64,000 nucleotides of DNA. Origin: Herbaspirillum sp. Sphag64. Lineage in GTDB: Bacteria; Pseudomonadota; Gammaproteobacteria; Burkholderiales; Burkholderiaceae_D. The stretch covers positions 62,001-126,000 of the forward strand of contig NZ_JACHYE010000002.1 in the NCBI RefSeq assembly GCF_014192645.1, written 5' to 3'. Position 1 is the stretch's first letter. Each line of letters starts with the position of its first letter. Below, one piece after another: positions 1-8,308 of the stretch. The notes beneath the pieces were generated by a model. That model was not told the origin of the DNA and ran no database searches. It worked only from the letters and a program-made list of their open reading frames with translations. The translations under genes and the position numbers were made by a program.

Positions 1-669
1 GCGGGTGGTTCCGCCAAGATGGGGCGAGACAAGGAGTTTCAGGCCATTCTGCCGTTGCGCGGCAAGGTCTTGAACGCCTGGGAAACCGAACGCGACCGCC
101 TGTTTGCCAACAATGAAATTCATGACATTGCGGTTGCCATCGGTGTTGATCCGCATGGCAATCATGACAATCCAGACCTGTCCGGCCTGCGCTATGGCAA
201 GATCTGCATCCTCTCCGATGCGGACGTTGACGGCTCGCACATTCAGGTCTTGCTGCTGACACTGTTCTTCAAGCATTTCCCCAAGCTCATTGACCACGGC
301 CACATCTGCATCGCCCGACCACCGCTGTATCGGGTGGATGCCCCGGCACGCGGCAAGAAACCGGTGCAAAAACTGTATGCGCTTGATGACGGCGAGTTGG
401 AGGCAATTGAAGACAAACTGCGCAAGGAAGGCCTCAAGGAAGGTGCCTGGAGCATCTCCCGCTTCAAAGGTCTGGGTGAAATGAATGCTGAACAGCTCTG
501 GGAAACCACCATGAACCCGGATACCCGTCGCCTGTTACCGGTGGCGCTGGGCGAGTTCGACCATGATGCCTCCCAGGCGCGTTTCACAATGCTCATGGGC
601 AAAGGAGAAGCCTCATCCCGCCGTGCCTGGATTGAGGAGCATGGTAATGAAGCAGAGGCAGATATCTAG
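1..669 (+). CDS. parE: DNA topoisomerase IV subunit B, C-terminal part
   Basis: This is the C-terminal third of ParE, cut by the left window edge; the frame is open from base 1. The product is the ATPase/TOPRIM subunit of topoisomerase IV, which decatenates daughter chromosomes with ParC. The visible part starts inside the TOPRIM domain (GGSAKMGRDKEFQ), continues with the acidic metal site (LSDADVDGSHI) and ends with the family's SRFKGLGEMN and MNPDTRRLLPV blocks. The ATPase domain and the quinolone-related region lie outside the window. parC follows 172 bp downstream on the same strand, the usual pairing in Burkholderiales. ParE is preferred over GyrB because of that partner and because the large GyrB TOPRIM insert is absent. 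Confidence 0.95.
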   Translation, partial: AGGSAKMGRDKEFQAILPLRGKVLNAWETERDRLFANNEIHDIAVAIGVDPHGNHDNPDLSGLRYGKICILSDADVDGSHIQVLLLTLFFKHFPKLIDHGHICIARPPLYRVDAPARGKKPVQKLYALDDGELEAIEDKLRKEGLKEGAWSISRFKGLGEMNAEQLWETTMNPDTRRLLPVALGEFDHDASQARFTMLMGKGEASSRRAWIEEHGNEAEADI

Positions 670-768
670 CGAGATCGAGAACGGGATGCTCGCTGCGTTG
701 CTGCCGACTTGCAGTACTTGCGTACCATCTGCGTCAGCGCCTTGCTAGCGGCCCGTTCTCGACCTCGC
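669..768. repeat. Imperfect long inverted repeat between parE and parC
   Basis: A 17-nt arm at 669-685 (gcgagatcgagaacggg) is mirrored at 752-768 with one mismatch. The roughly 65 nt between the arms are themselves partly self-complementary, so RNA from either strand could fold into one long hairpin of about 100 nt. A T-rich stretch (tcttttttg) follows at 771. It could end or attenuate parE transcription, or be a dispersed intergenic palindrome. No second copy was noticed in the window. Confidence 0.6.
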
Positions 769-841
769 TGTCTTTTTTGAAATTGCGACTGGCTGCGCCG
801 TCGCGCCGTATTCAACTGAACTGTAATCGCAAGCGATACCC

Positions 842-3151
842 ATGACTGAACAAGCCAACCTGTTTGAAACCGCACCACCGCCAGACGGTGAAGCGCTAAC
901 GCTATCGACCTTTGCCGAACGCGCCTACCTCGACTACGCCATCTCGGTGGTCAAGGGGCGCGCCCTGCCGGATGTGGCCGATGGTCAGAAGCCGGTACAG
1001 CGCCGTATCCTGTTTGCCATGAACGAGCTGGGCCTGAACGCTACCGCCAAGCCACGCAAGTCCGCGGCAGTGGTCGGTGATGTGCTGGGTAAGCTGCATC
1101 CCCATGGTGACCAGTCCGTGTACGACGCGCTGGTGCGTATGGCCCAGGATTTCTCGCTGCGCTATCCCTTGATCGATGGTCAGGGCAACTTTGGCTCGCG
1201 CGATGGCGACGGTGCAGCAGCGATGCGCTACACCGAAGCACGCCTGACGCCGATCAGCAAACTGCTGCTTGATGAAATCGACATGGGTACGGTCGATTTC
1301 CAGCCTAACTACGATGGCTCAACCGAAGAACCGAAGCTGCTGCCGGCACGTCTGCCGTTCCTGCTGCTCAATGGTGCCTCCGGTATTGCAGTCGGTATGG
1401 CGACGGAAATTCCTTCGCACAATCTGCAGGAAGTTGCGCGCGCCGCAGTCGCCATGATCCGCAATCCACAGATCAGCCATGCTGAATTGATGACCTATAT
1501 CACCGGCCCGGATTTCCCCGGTGGTGGCCAGATCATCACACCACAGTCAACCATTGCCGAGATGTACCAAAGTGGACGCGGCAGCCTCAAGGTGCGTGCA
1601 CGCTGGAAGATCGAAGATCTGGCACGCGGTCAGTGGCAAGCGGTCATTACCGAACTGCCACCGGGCGTCTCGTCGCAAAAGGTGCTGGAAGAAATCGAGG
1701 AACTGACCAATCCCAAGGTCAAACTCGGCAAGAAGACACTCACGCCCGAACAGCAGGTCCAGAAGCAAAGCATTCTGGCGCTGCTCGATGCGGTACGCGA
1801 CGAATCCGGTCGCGAAGCACCGGTACGACTGGTGTTCGAACCAAAGTCCAAGAATCAGGACCAGACCGAGTTCATGAACACCCTGCTGGCCCATACCTCA
1901 CTGGAAACCAGTTCCTCGATCAATCTGGTCATGATCGGTGGCGATGGTCGTCCACGTCAAAAGGGACTGGGCGACATTCTTGGTGAGTGGATCAGCTTCC
2001 GCTTCGAGACCATCACCCGTCGTAGCCGCTTCCGTCTGCAAAAGGTAGATGACCGTATCCATATTCTGGAAGGCCGCGAAGCAGTCTTGCTCAATATCGA
2101 CAAGGTCATCAAGATCATCCGCGAATCCGATGAACCAAAGCCGGCACTGATTGCCGCCTTCAAATTGTCGGATCGTCAGGCCGAAGACATCCTGGAAATC
2201 CGTCTGCGCCAACTGGCGCGACTGGAAGCAATCAAGATTCAGCAGGAACTGGCCGAGTTACGCAATGAGAAGGCCAATCTGCAGGATTTGCTGGACAACC
2301 CGAATTCGATGAAGAAACTGCTGATCAAGGAAATCGAAGCCGACAACAAGCAGTTTGGCGATGCCCGTCGCACCATCATCGAAGCGGCAGAAAAAGCCGT
2401 TGTCGAACAAAAGATCGTCGATGAACCGGTCACGGTCATCATTTCGCAAAAGGGCTGGGTGCGCGCACGTAGCGGTCACGGCCATGATGCCAGCCAATTC
2501 ACCTTCAAGGCCGGTGATTCCCTGTACGGCGCGTTTGAATGTCGCACGGTCGACAACCTGCTGACCTTTGGCTCCAATGGCAGGATCTACGCAGTCGGCG
2601 TCAATGCCTTGCCTAATGCACGCGGGGATGGTGTGCCCATCACGACACTGATCGAACTGGCCAGCGGCAGCAGCCTGCTGCATTATTTTGCCGGCCCGGT
2701 CGACACGCCATTGCTGCTGGCCTCGGATGCTGGCTACGGCTTTACCGCCAAGCTGGGTGACATGCTGAGCCGCTTCAAGGGTGGTAAGGCCTTTATCACC
2801 GTTGACGAGGGTGACCTACCCTTGCCACCGCGTGTCATCCCGGCTGATGCCAGTGCCATTGCCTGCCTGTCGGCGCAAGGACGACTGCTGGTATTTGGTC
2901 TGGATGAAATCAAGAATCTGGCCAGCGGTGGTCGCGGTGTGATTCTGATGGAACTGGAAAAAGACGAGAAATTGCTGGCGGCACAAGCCATCAGTCAAAA
3001 GGGGGTGGTCGTCAGTGGTATAGGTCGTGGAGGCAAGGCCCAGGATGTTTCCCTGTCGGCAGCAGCACTGGGACTGCATATTGGTAAACGTGCGCGCAAG
3101 GGCAAGGCAATCGAATCGCGACTCAAGCCTGCGGCACTGACGGCACTGTGA
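842..3151 (+). CDS. parC: DNA topoisomerase IV subunit A
   Basis: This encodes the DNA breakage-reunion subunit of topoisomerase IV, 769 residues and apparently complete. The winged-helix/tower core shows HPHGD at residues 86-90 and the catalytic tyrosine in [10 protein letters not shown] (Y130), followed by GxAVGMAT-type sequence and a C-terminal beta-pinwheel region. In the quinolone-resistance region, the position matching E. coli Ser80 is Gln91 and that matching Glu84 is Asp95. The start codon follows the parE-parC intergenic hairpin. It acts with ParE on catenated chromosomes in the cytoplasm. ParC rather than GyrA is indicated by the parE neighbour and the absence of a GyrA-box sequence. 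Confidence 0.96.
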   Translation: MTEQANLFETAPPPDGEALTLSTFAERAYLDYAISVVKGRALPDVADGQKPVQRRILFAMNELGLNATAKPRKSAAVVGDVLGKLHPHGDQSVYDALVRMAQDFSLRYPLIDGQGNFGSRDGDGAAAMRYTEARLTPISKLLLDEIDMGTVDFQPNYDGSTEEPKLLPARLPFLLLNGASGIAVGMATEIPSHNLQEVARAAVAMIRNPQISHAELMTYITGPDFPGGGQIITPQSTIAEMYQSGRGSLKVRARWKIEDLARGQWQAVITELPPGVSSQKVLEEIEELTNPKVKLGKKTLTPEQQVQKQSILALLDAVRDESGREAPVRLVFEPKSKNQDQTEFMNTLLAHTSLETSSSINLVMIGGDGRPRQKGLGDILGEWISFRFETITRRSRFRLQKVDDRIHILEGREAVLLNIDKVIKIIRESDEPKPALIAAFKLSDRQAEDILEIRLRQLARLEAIKIQQELAELRNEKANLQDLLDNPNSMKKLLIKEIEADNKQFGDARRTIIEAAEKAVVEQKIVDEPVTVIISQKGWVRARSGHGHDASQFTFKAGDSLYGAFECRTVDNLLTFGSNGRIYAVGVNALPNARGDGVPITTLIELASGSSLLHYFAGPVDTPLLLASDAGYGFTAKLGDMLSRFKGGKAFITVDEGDLPLPPRVIPADASAIACLSAQGRLLVFGLDEIKNLASGGRGVILMELEKDEKLLAAQAISQKGVVVSGIGRGGKAQDVSLSAAALGLHIGKRARKGKAIESRLKPAALTAL

Positions 3152-3155
3152 TCAT

Positions 3156-3196
3156 ATCCTCTATCGCGTGACCAGCGTGCTCACGCGACAGAGGAT
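3156..3196 (+). terminator. Hairpin just after parC
   Basis: ATCCTCT-A-TCGCGTGA (3156-3171) pairs with TCACGCGA-C-AGAGGAT (3181-3196) around a 9-nt loop, with one internal mismatch. It begins 5 nt after the parC stop codon. No T-run follows, so it may protect the transcript end or act as a weak terminator. Confidence 0.5.
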
Positions 3197-3217
3197 GAAA
3201 TGGCAGGAGAAAACAAC

Positions 3218-3247
3218 GCTGTTGGCAGTGCAAAGACTGCCAACAGC
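3218..3247 (-). terminator. Terminator hairpin between parC and carbonic anhydrase
   Basis: A perfect 12-bp stem GCTGTTGGCAGT/ACTGCCAACAGC surrounds a 6-nt loop. On the minus strand it is followed by gttgtttt, so it mainly fits the end of the carbonic anhydrase transcript. It can also stop read-through from parC. Confidence 0.65.
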
Positions 3248-3257
3248 AGCACCAAAC

Positions 3258-3992
3258 TCAGGTGAGTAACTCCACTCTGCCAGTGCTTAGATTATAGACA
3301 CCACCGACAATTTTCAGCTTCTTCTCGGCGACCAGCTTGCTCAGCAATGGCGCCGCATGTTTCAGTCGCTCGACATTGAGCAGTACATTTTTGCGCGTTA
3401 CATTGGCCAATCGGTCACCTGATTCTTTCGCGGTCGCCTTGACTGCCGGTGCAATCGCCGTCGTGATGGTCTGAATATGGCCAGGAAAATCCTGATGCTT
3501 TTCAGTGGCAGCGATCGAGGCGACTACCGCGCCGCAACCCTGATGACCGAGCACCATGATCAGCGGTACACCGAGCACCACTGCTGAAAACTCCAGGCTG
3601 GGCAGGATGTCGGCTGTCACGTAGTTCCCTGCCACCCGGGTCACAAACAAGTCACCGCGCTGCTCATCGAAACACAACTCTGGCGTAATCCGGGAATCGG
3701 CACAACTGACGATGCTGGCGTAAGGGTTTTGCCCATCCACCAATGCAGCACGATCACGCTGAAAATCAAACGGGTGTGAAGCGCCTGTCGCATAGCGTTC
3801 ATTACCTGCCATCAGGCGAGCAAAAGCAGCTTCCGGTGTCATCACGTTGTCCGGCTTGGGTACTGCAGCAAGCACCTCCCGAGTTGACAGACCTGCCATT
3901 GCCAGCCCTGAAACAGAGATTGTCTTGAGAAAATTCCGCTTACTGATCTGATGATCGGAAACCGCTGATTCGTTATCGCATTGCTGGCACAT
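3258..3992 (-). CDS. Secreted beta-class carbonic anhydrase
   Basis: A zinc enzyme interconverting CO2 and bicarbonate, 244 residues. The zinc and catalytic residues of the beta class are present: C97-x-D99-x-R101 (SCADSR) and H150-x-x-C153 (HQGCG). The N-terminus carries an export signal with a Tat-like SKRNFLKT motif at 17-24, although only one arginine is present, and a hydrophobic stretch to about residue 42, so the enzyme probably works in the periplasm. The start was placed at 3992 because ggaggagag lies 6-14 nt upstream; the open frame extends to 4073 without such a site. The mature part has typical family length. The substrate class is firm; the export route is inferred. Confidence 0.9.
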   Translation of the reverse strand: MCQQCDNESAVSDHQISKRNFLKTISVSGLAMAGLSTREVLAAVPKPDNVMTPEAAFARLMAGNERYATGASHPFDFQRDRAALVDGQNPYASIVSCADSRITPELCFDEQRGDLFVTRVAGNYVTADILPSLEFSAVVLGVPLIMVLGHQGCGAVVASIAATEKHQDFPGHIQTITTAIAPAVKATAKESGDRLANVTRKNVLLNVERLKHAAPLLSKLVAEKKLKIVGGVYNLSTGRVELLT

Positions 3993-4210
3993 AGTTGCTC
4001 TCCTCCCCCACTGCAGAAGCGGGACATCAATCCATCGATTAAATGAAACACGCCATTTATCACAGCGTGGCACAACAGTCGATAAGCCGTCATCGACCGT
4101 GCAGTCAATGCTAGGGCAGTACTAATGGAAAAATCGAATCACGCGGAAATCAGAGCTAGACCGACGATGCTGTCGACGCCATCCGTTGCAGATGGCACGT
4201 GCAATGCAAA

Positions 4211-4231
4211 CCGCCCACACAGGGTGGGCGG
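4211..4231 (-). terminator. Hairpin downstream of the Hsp20 gene
   Basis: An 8-bp perfect GC-rich stem, CCGCCCAC/GTGGGCGG, around a 5-nt loop, 44 nt past the hsp20 stop on the minus strand and followed there by tttgc. It is a plausible end for the hsp20 transcript. Confidence 0.55.
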
Positions 4232-4274
4232 CAATGACTACGAGCTAATTGCTAAACTTGGTGTGACGTTTCGA

Positions 4275-4727
4275 TCAGGCTGCATCACGTTGCAGACGAT
4301 GGATATTGTCGGCGTTGATTTCGATCTTGCGTGGCTTCAGTGCTTCAGGCACTTCACGTACCAGCTCGATGTTGAGCAAGCCATTTTCCAATTGTGCACC
4401 AACCACCTTGATGTGGTTAGCGAGCTGGAAGCGCTGCTCGAAATCACGCGCGGCAATTCCGCGATGCAAGAAGGTGGCGGAGCTTTCTTCCTTCTGCTTG
4501 CGACCGATCACCTTGAGTGTGTCGTTCTCGGCTTCGATGTCGATTTCAGCGCTGCTGAAACCAGCTACGGCCATGGTGATCCGGTATTTGTCGTCGGTGA
4601 CCAGTTCGATGTTGTAAGGCGGGTAACTTGGTTGCGAATCAGCGCGTTGCGCATTATCGAACAATTGTGCCAGACGATCAAAACCGATGGCGGAACGATA
4701 CAGGGGGGAGAAATCATAAGTACGCAT
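4275..4727 (-). CDS. Small heat-shock protein, Hsp20/IbpA type
   Basis: A 150-residue ATP-independent holdase chaperone that binds unfolding proteins during heat stress. The N-terminal arm (MRTYDFSPLYRSAIGFDRL) is of the IbpA kind. The alpha-crystallin domain runs from about residue 38 to 125 and has the IELxxDDKYRITMAVAGF strands and a GLLNIELV beta-9 region. The C-terminal tail has basic and acidic residues but the canonical I-x-I/V anchor is not obvious (RKIEINAD is the nearest). It is a single-gene unit flanked by its own terminator hairpin. Its leader carries a ROSE-like element covering the ribosome-binding site (separate entry), which predicts translation switched on by heat. Confidence 0.92.
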   Translation of the reverse strand: MRTYDFSPLYRSAIGFDRLAQLFDNAQRADSQPSYPPYNIELVTDDKYRITMAVAGFSSAEIDIEAENDTLKVIGRKQKEESSATFLHRGIAARDFEQRFQLANHIKVVGAQLENGLLNIELVREVPEALKPRKIEINADNIHRLQRDAA

Positions 4728-4768
4728 GGCGATATCCTTTCAATAATTAAGCGATATATAAGCGATAT
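4728..4768 (-). promoter_or_regulatory. ROSE-like RNA thermometer in the hsp20 leader
   Basis: Read on the minus strand, the leader has AUAUCGCUU (4757-4749), an A/U-rich loop, and AAGGAUAU (4739-4732), which contains the Shine-Dalgarno AGGA just before the AUG. The arms pair as AUAUC with GAUAU and UU with AA, leaving a G opposite G and an unpaired C. That is the U(U/C)GCU-against-AGGA arrangement known from ROSE elements of ibpA/hsp20 genes. A second AUAUCGCUU copy lies directly upstream (4768-4760) and could form an alternative pairing. The pairing is seen in the sequence; the thermometer role is inferred from the family and gene context. Confidence 0.72.
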
Positions 4769-4826
4769 AAAAACGCGAACCTCTCTTGAGCATCCGCTGG
4801 GGTAGCAACAAAAACATTCGTTATTT

Positions 4827-4846
4827 ACACAGAATTTTTACTGTGT
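4827..4846. promoter_or_regulatory. Palindrome between hsp20 and the LysR gene
   Basis: ACACAG and CTGTGT flank an 8-nt AT-rich spacer, about 100 bp upstream of hsp20 and 43 bp beyond the stop of the lysR gene. It could be a protein-binding site or a weak hairpin. No clear heat-shock sigma factor promoter could be picked out nearby. Confidence 0.3.
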
Positions 4847-4888
4847 TGTCGCTGCCTTGTTTCCGATATACGGCCATGATTTTTGATT

Positions 4889-5752
4889 TCAAGAGTTTTT
4901 TATTGCGCTCACCAACAACCGCAACACGGCCGACGGTCGGGGCGCATTGACCTCATCGATCTTGCTGTGCAGCATCACTTGTGCCAATGGCAAGTTTGGC
5001 AAATCCAACTGTTTGCCAATATCGATCGCTCCCGGTGGACGTACCCTGTAGAGCAAGGCCGAGATGGCGAGACCTGCCGAAATAGCGGCCGCCACCGCAT
5101 TGACACCACCACCAATGAATACTTCGGCCCAGACAATGCCGGCATCGTCCAGACGACGTACTGCCAGCTCACGGATGGCACAGACCGAGGAAAACATCGC
5201 CAGCGGCAGCGGTCGGCCCGGCTGCGGCTGCCAGTGCGGGGCAGCGAACCAGCCCATTTTCTCCACCTGGATCAGTTCACCGTCGTCGCGATCCCCTTCC
5301 CTGCGCACGATCACCGCAGCCAGTTCGCCGCGATCGTACATCGCCAGCAGGTCCCGCGAACTGGCGATACGCACCTCCAGTAAAACACCCGGATCAAATG
5401 CATTGACCTGCGCCAGCATGGCAGGCAGGCTGGCACCGGCAACGTGGTCACTGATACCCACGGCGAGCCGCTCGCTGGCAACCGTCACCTGCCCCAGCGC
5501 TTGCTCATGCGCAATCAGCAAGGCACGTGCTGCGTCCAAAAATTGCAATCCGTCAGCAGATAGCCTTACCAAGCGCGGGCTCCGTTCCAGCAAACGCCGA
5601 CCGAGACGACTCTCCAGACGTTTCAGCTTGAGGCTGATGGCTGACTGTGTCGTTTGCAGCGCTTCGGCGGCGCGGGTAAAACTTTGCATTTCCGCGACCA
5701 GTACGAAGGCCTGTACAGCATCCAGATCGAGGGGGCGCAGTTGAGGTTCCAT
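4889..5752 (-). CDS. LysR-family transcriptional regulator
   Basis: A 287-residue LysR-type regulator. The winged helix-turn-helix lies at residues 8-66 (DAVQAFVLVAEMQSFTRAAE, then TTQSAISLKLKRLESRLGRRLLER), followed by the linker helix and a periplasmic-binding-protein-like effector domain. It is transcribed away from the tautomerase gene at 5910, and the shared 157-bp spacer contains two small palindromes. The usual LysR arrangement suggests that it controls itself and the divergent tautomerase gene. The effector is unknown. Confidence 0.9.
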   Translation of the reverse strand: MEPQLRPLDLDAVQAFVLVAEMQSFTRAAEALQTTQSAISLKLKRLESRLGRRLLERSPRLVRLSADGLQFLDAARALLIAHEQALGQVTVASERLAVGISDHVAGASLPAMLAQVNAFDPGVLLEVRIASSRDLLAMYDRGELAAVIVRREGDRDDGELIQVEKMGWFAAPHWQPQPGRPLPLAMFSSVCAIRELAVRRLDDAGIVWAEVFIGGGVNAVAAAISAGLAISALLYRVRPPGAIDIGKQLDLPNLPLAQVMLHSKIDEVNAPRPSAVLRLLVSAIKNS

Positions 5753-5784
5753 CGTGAATTTCTCTCACTCATTGATTCATTCAT

Positions 5785-5812
5785 TTTCAAATGAAATTTC
5801 TGAAATATTCAG
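5785..5812. promoter_or_regulatory. Two palindromes in the LysR/tautomerase spacer
   Basis: TTTCA-AA-TGAAA at 5785-5796 and CTGAA-ATA-TTCAG at 5800-5812 sit side by side, 33-60 bp upstream of the lysR start and about 100 bp upstream of the tautomerase start. Small AT-rich dyads in such a divergent spacer are typical LysR-binding sites. This is an inference from position and symmetry. Confidence 0.45.
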
Positions 5813-5909
5813 TGATATATTTTTAAAATGATACGCGATGTTTAGGATAAGGCCATACCGTCAATCAACCTATGACGCCATTTGTTTCATTCAATCTGGG
5901 AGAAACACC

Positions 5910-6293
5910 ATGCCTTTCGTCCGAGTCCATCTACGCCGCGGCCAAACTCTCGCCTTCCGCCAAGCCATCGCGGAGAATGTCTATGAAGCACTGCGCGAGA
6001 CCTTCAATGTGCCTGAGGAAGATAAATTCGTCGTGATCGACGAGATTGACCCGGCCAACTTCATCTATAGCAAGTCATATATGAACATCGCCCGCAGCGA
6101 TGACTTCGTGCTCCTGCAACTGACGGTCAGCAATACCCGAACGGTGGAGCAAAAGAAGGCACTGTTTCAGCGTATCGTGGAGCGGCTGGTCGACAACCCG
6201 GGACTGCGGGCGGAAGATATCTTCATCAATCTGGTAGAGGTGCAGAAGGAAAACTGGTCCTTTGGCCTTGGATTGGCACAGTACGAGCTGTAG
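5910..6293 (+). CDS. Tautomerase superfamily protein (Tautomerase_2-like)
   Basis: A 127-residue protein of the 4-oxalocrotonate tautomerase superfamily, longer than the 62-residue hexameric type. Removal of Met leaves the catalytic Pro1 (MPFVRVHL). The start was chosen at this Met-Pro because a GGGAGA site lies just upstream and the family needs proline at position 1; the open frame continues back to 5838. The sequence contains the conserved IxxAVYEAL-like helix and the VEVxxENWSFG end typical of the two-beta-alpha-beta family. Substrates could be small enols from aromatic breakdown. It is divergent from the LysR gene and ends at a strong shared terminator. Confidence 0.85.
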   Translation: MPFVRVHLRRGQTLAFRQAIAENVYEALRETFNVPEEDKFVVIDEIDPANFIYSKSYMNIARSDDFVLLQLTVSNTRTVEQKKALFQRIVERLVDNPGLRAEDIFINLVEVQKENWSFGLGLAQYEL

Positions 6294-6322
6294 CGCACCT
6301 AAGAGCTGGCAAGCGTCCAATT

Positions 6323-6357
6323 GAAAACGGCGCACATGGTTGATGTGCGCCGTTTTC
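6323..6357. terminator. Bidirectional terminator, tautomerase/aminotransferase
   Basis: A perfect 15-bp stem, GAAAACGGCGCACAT against ATGTGCGCCGTTTTC, around a 5-nt loop. Runs of A before and T after the GC core allow it to end both converging transcripts. Confidence 0.85.
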
Positions 6358-6379
6358 GTTAGATCAGAATGAACCCAGG

Positions 6380-7573
6380 TTACAGCTTGCTGGCGATCAG
6401 CTTGCCCAGACGTTCGATACCGACACGGATCTTCTCCGGCGGCACCGTCACAAAGCTCAGACGCAGCGTATTCTTCTGTGGTGCATTGGCGTAGAACGGT
6501 GCACCTGGTACGAAGGCGACATGCTGCTCCACCGCTTCCTTGAGCAGCTCGCCGGTGTCGATATGATCTGGCAGCGTCACCCAGATGAACATGCCACCTT
6601 CTGGACGGGTCCAGCTGGCGGCTGCCGGGAAGTAGGTCTGCAATGCATCCAGCATGGCCTGACACTGGTCGGCATACAGCTTGCGGATGGTCGGGATATG
6701 CTGATCCAGGAAACCATCCTTGATCGCTTCGTAGACCACCATCTGGGTCAACTGCGCGGTGTGCAGATCGGTTGCCTGTTTGGCCTGTTCCATCTTGGCG
6801 ATCAGCGGCGTTGGTGCCACCACATAGCCCAGACGAATACCTGGTGTGAGGACCTTGGAGAAGGAACCCATGTAAATCACGCCACCTGGATTCATGTTGA
6901 GCATCTTCGGCAGCGGATCGTTGCGGTAGCTCAGCGCGCCGTACGGATCATCTTCGATCAGCGGCAAGCCATTGCGGGCGCAGGCCTCAACCAATGCCAG
7001 ACGACGCTCCAGCGGCAATGTGCGGCCAGTAGGATTCTGGAAGTTCGGCAACGAATACAGCAGACGTGCATCCTTACCAAGAGTATCGACACCAGACGGA
7101 ATCAAGCCTTGCTCATCGCTAGGCAACGAAACGAATTCGGGACCATACACCGAGAAGGCCTGCAAAGCACCCAGATAGCTCGGTGTTTCGACCAGGACCT
7201 TGCTGCCTTCGTCGATCATGACCTTGCCCAGCAGATCGAGACCTTGCTGGGAACCAGAGACCATCAGCACCTGCTCGGGCAGGATCTTGCCATCGCTGGT
7301 GGACAAGGAATTAGCCACCCATTCACGCAGTGGACCGTAACCATCGGTCGGGCCGTATTGCAGCGCGATCTTGCCTTGCAGCGATAGCACCTTGTCAAAG
7401 GCCGCCTTCATCTGCTCGACCGGGAAGGTCGCTGGCGACGGCAAGCCACCGGCAAAGGAAGTGATTTCCGGGCGCATGGTGATCTTCAGGATTTCCCGGA
7501 TAGCGGAGCTCTTGAGCTGCTGCGAACGCTTGGAGAAATGCCATTGAAGCGGGTTAGGATTTTCGATTTTCAT
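6380..7573 (-). CDS. PLP-dependent aminotransferase, class I/II (LysN-like)
   Basis: A 397-residue fold-type I aminotransferase of the group that includes 2-aminoadipate and multisubstrate aminotransferases. It has the SFAGGLPSPATFP opening, YGPTDGYGPLREW, the cofactor-contacting NFQNPTGRTL, and the Schiff-base lysine in GSFSKVLTPGIRLGY. The start was set at MKIENPNP; the frame continues upstream to 7621, but those residues look unrelated. There is no GntR-type DNA-binding domain, unlike the MocR protein at 11351. A RidA-family gene lies upstream on the same strand, and RidA proteins commonly clear reactive enamines made by PLP enzymes. Confidence 0.88.
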   Translation of the reverse strand: MKIENPNPLQWHFSKRSQQLKSSAIREILKITMRPEITSFAGGLPSPATFPVEQMKAAFDKVLSLQGKIALQYGPTDGYGPLREWVANSLSTSDGKILPEQVLMVSGSQQGLDLLGKVMIDEGSKVLVETPSYLGALQAFSVYGPEFVSLPSDEQGLIPSGVDTLGKDARLLYSLPNFQNPTGRTLPLERRLALVEACARNGLPLIEDDPYGALSYRNDPLPKMLNMNPGGVIYMGSFSKVLTPGIRLGYVVAPTPLIAKMEQAKQATDLHTAQLTQMVVYEAIKDGFLDQHIPTIRKLYADQCQAMLDALQTYFPAAASWTRPEGGMFIWVTLPDHIDTGELLKEAVEQHVAFVPGAPFYANAPQKNTLRLSFVTVPPEKIRVGIERLGKLIASKL

Positions 7574-7701
7574 AGGAACCTGCGAAAAATAGAGGGGCAG
7601 TAGACAGATGGGAAGGCGCACGACAGCGCATCCCGATCAATATGACGCTGAGCTGGCAAGCACTACCGTGCTACAGTCATGCTCAACGTCGAGCACGCAA
7701 A

Positions 7702-8160
7702 TCAGGCGATTTCAGCAATCAGTTCGATTTCTACACAAGCACCAAACGGCAGCTGGGCAACGCCAAACGCTGAACGCGCATGCTTGCCCTGCTCACCAAA
7801 GACTTCACCGATCAGTTCCGAGGCACCATTGGTCACCAGATGATGTTCGGTGAACTCGCCAGTGGAGTTGACCAGGCTGAGCAGCTTGACGATACGCTTG
7901 ACGCGTGTCAGGTCACCACCACAAGCTGCCTGCAAGGTTGCCAGCAGATCGATTGCCACCGCACGCGCGGCTGGCTTGGCTTCTTCAGTGGTCATGTCCT
8001 TGCCCAATTGACCAACCCAGACCTTGCCGTCCTTCTTTGCCAGATGACCGGACAGAAAGACAGTATTGCCAGTTTGTGCGTACATGACGTAGGCGGCTGC
8101 CGGTGCGGCAACGGCTGGCAGTTCAATATTCAAGGCTTTGAGTTTCTCGTAGACGGACAT
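7702..8160 (-). CDS. RidA family protein (YjgF/YER057c/UK114)
   Basis: A 152-residue protein of the longer RidA subgroup. Family members hydrolyse enamine/imine intermediates released by PLP enzymes, or act on related compounds. The chorismate-mutase-like core shows VFLSGHLAKKDGKV, GQLGKDMTTEEAKPAARA and a C-terminal block SAFGVAQLPFGACVEIELIAEIA. The gene lies about 130 bp upstream of the aminotransferase on the same strand. RidA proper is firm only at family level. Confidence 0.88.
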   Translation of the reverse strand: MSVYEKLKALNIELPAVAAPAAAYVMYAQTGNTVFLSGHLAKKDGKVWVGQLGKDMTTEEAKPAARAVAIDLLATLQAACGGDLTRVKRIVKLLSLVNSTGEFTEHHLVTNGASELIGEVFGEQGKHARSAFGVAQLPFGACVEIELIAEIA

Positions 8161-8308
8161 GCGGTGCTCCTGTTGACAATAGCTGCATGACGGGCGCCAT
8201 TAGATTGACGCCGGGCAAGACAACAAGTTAAAAAAAGTTTAGTCGGTCATTATCGCAAATATCCCAACTTTTTATCGGACAACGTAAGTAAAAACATCGA
8301 CAACATCC

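Noticed and set aside
1098-1136. Gln at the ParC position equal to E. coli Ser80 as a quinolone-resistance mutation
   Set aside because: I believe Gln or similar residues are common at this site in Burkholderiales, so it is more likely lineage-typical; only comparison with close relatives would settle it.
4125-4805. A 226-codon plus-strand frame overlapping hsp20
   Set aside because: It is antisense to a clear alpha-crystallin protein, and its own sequence has no recognisable domain.
6521-7387. A 288-codon plus-strand frame opposite the aminotransferase gene
   Set aside because: It is His/Gln-rich and antisense to a well-conserved PLP enzyme; such frames arise from codon bias.
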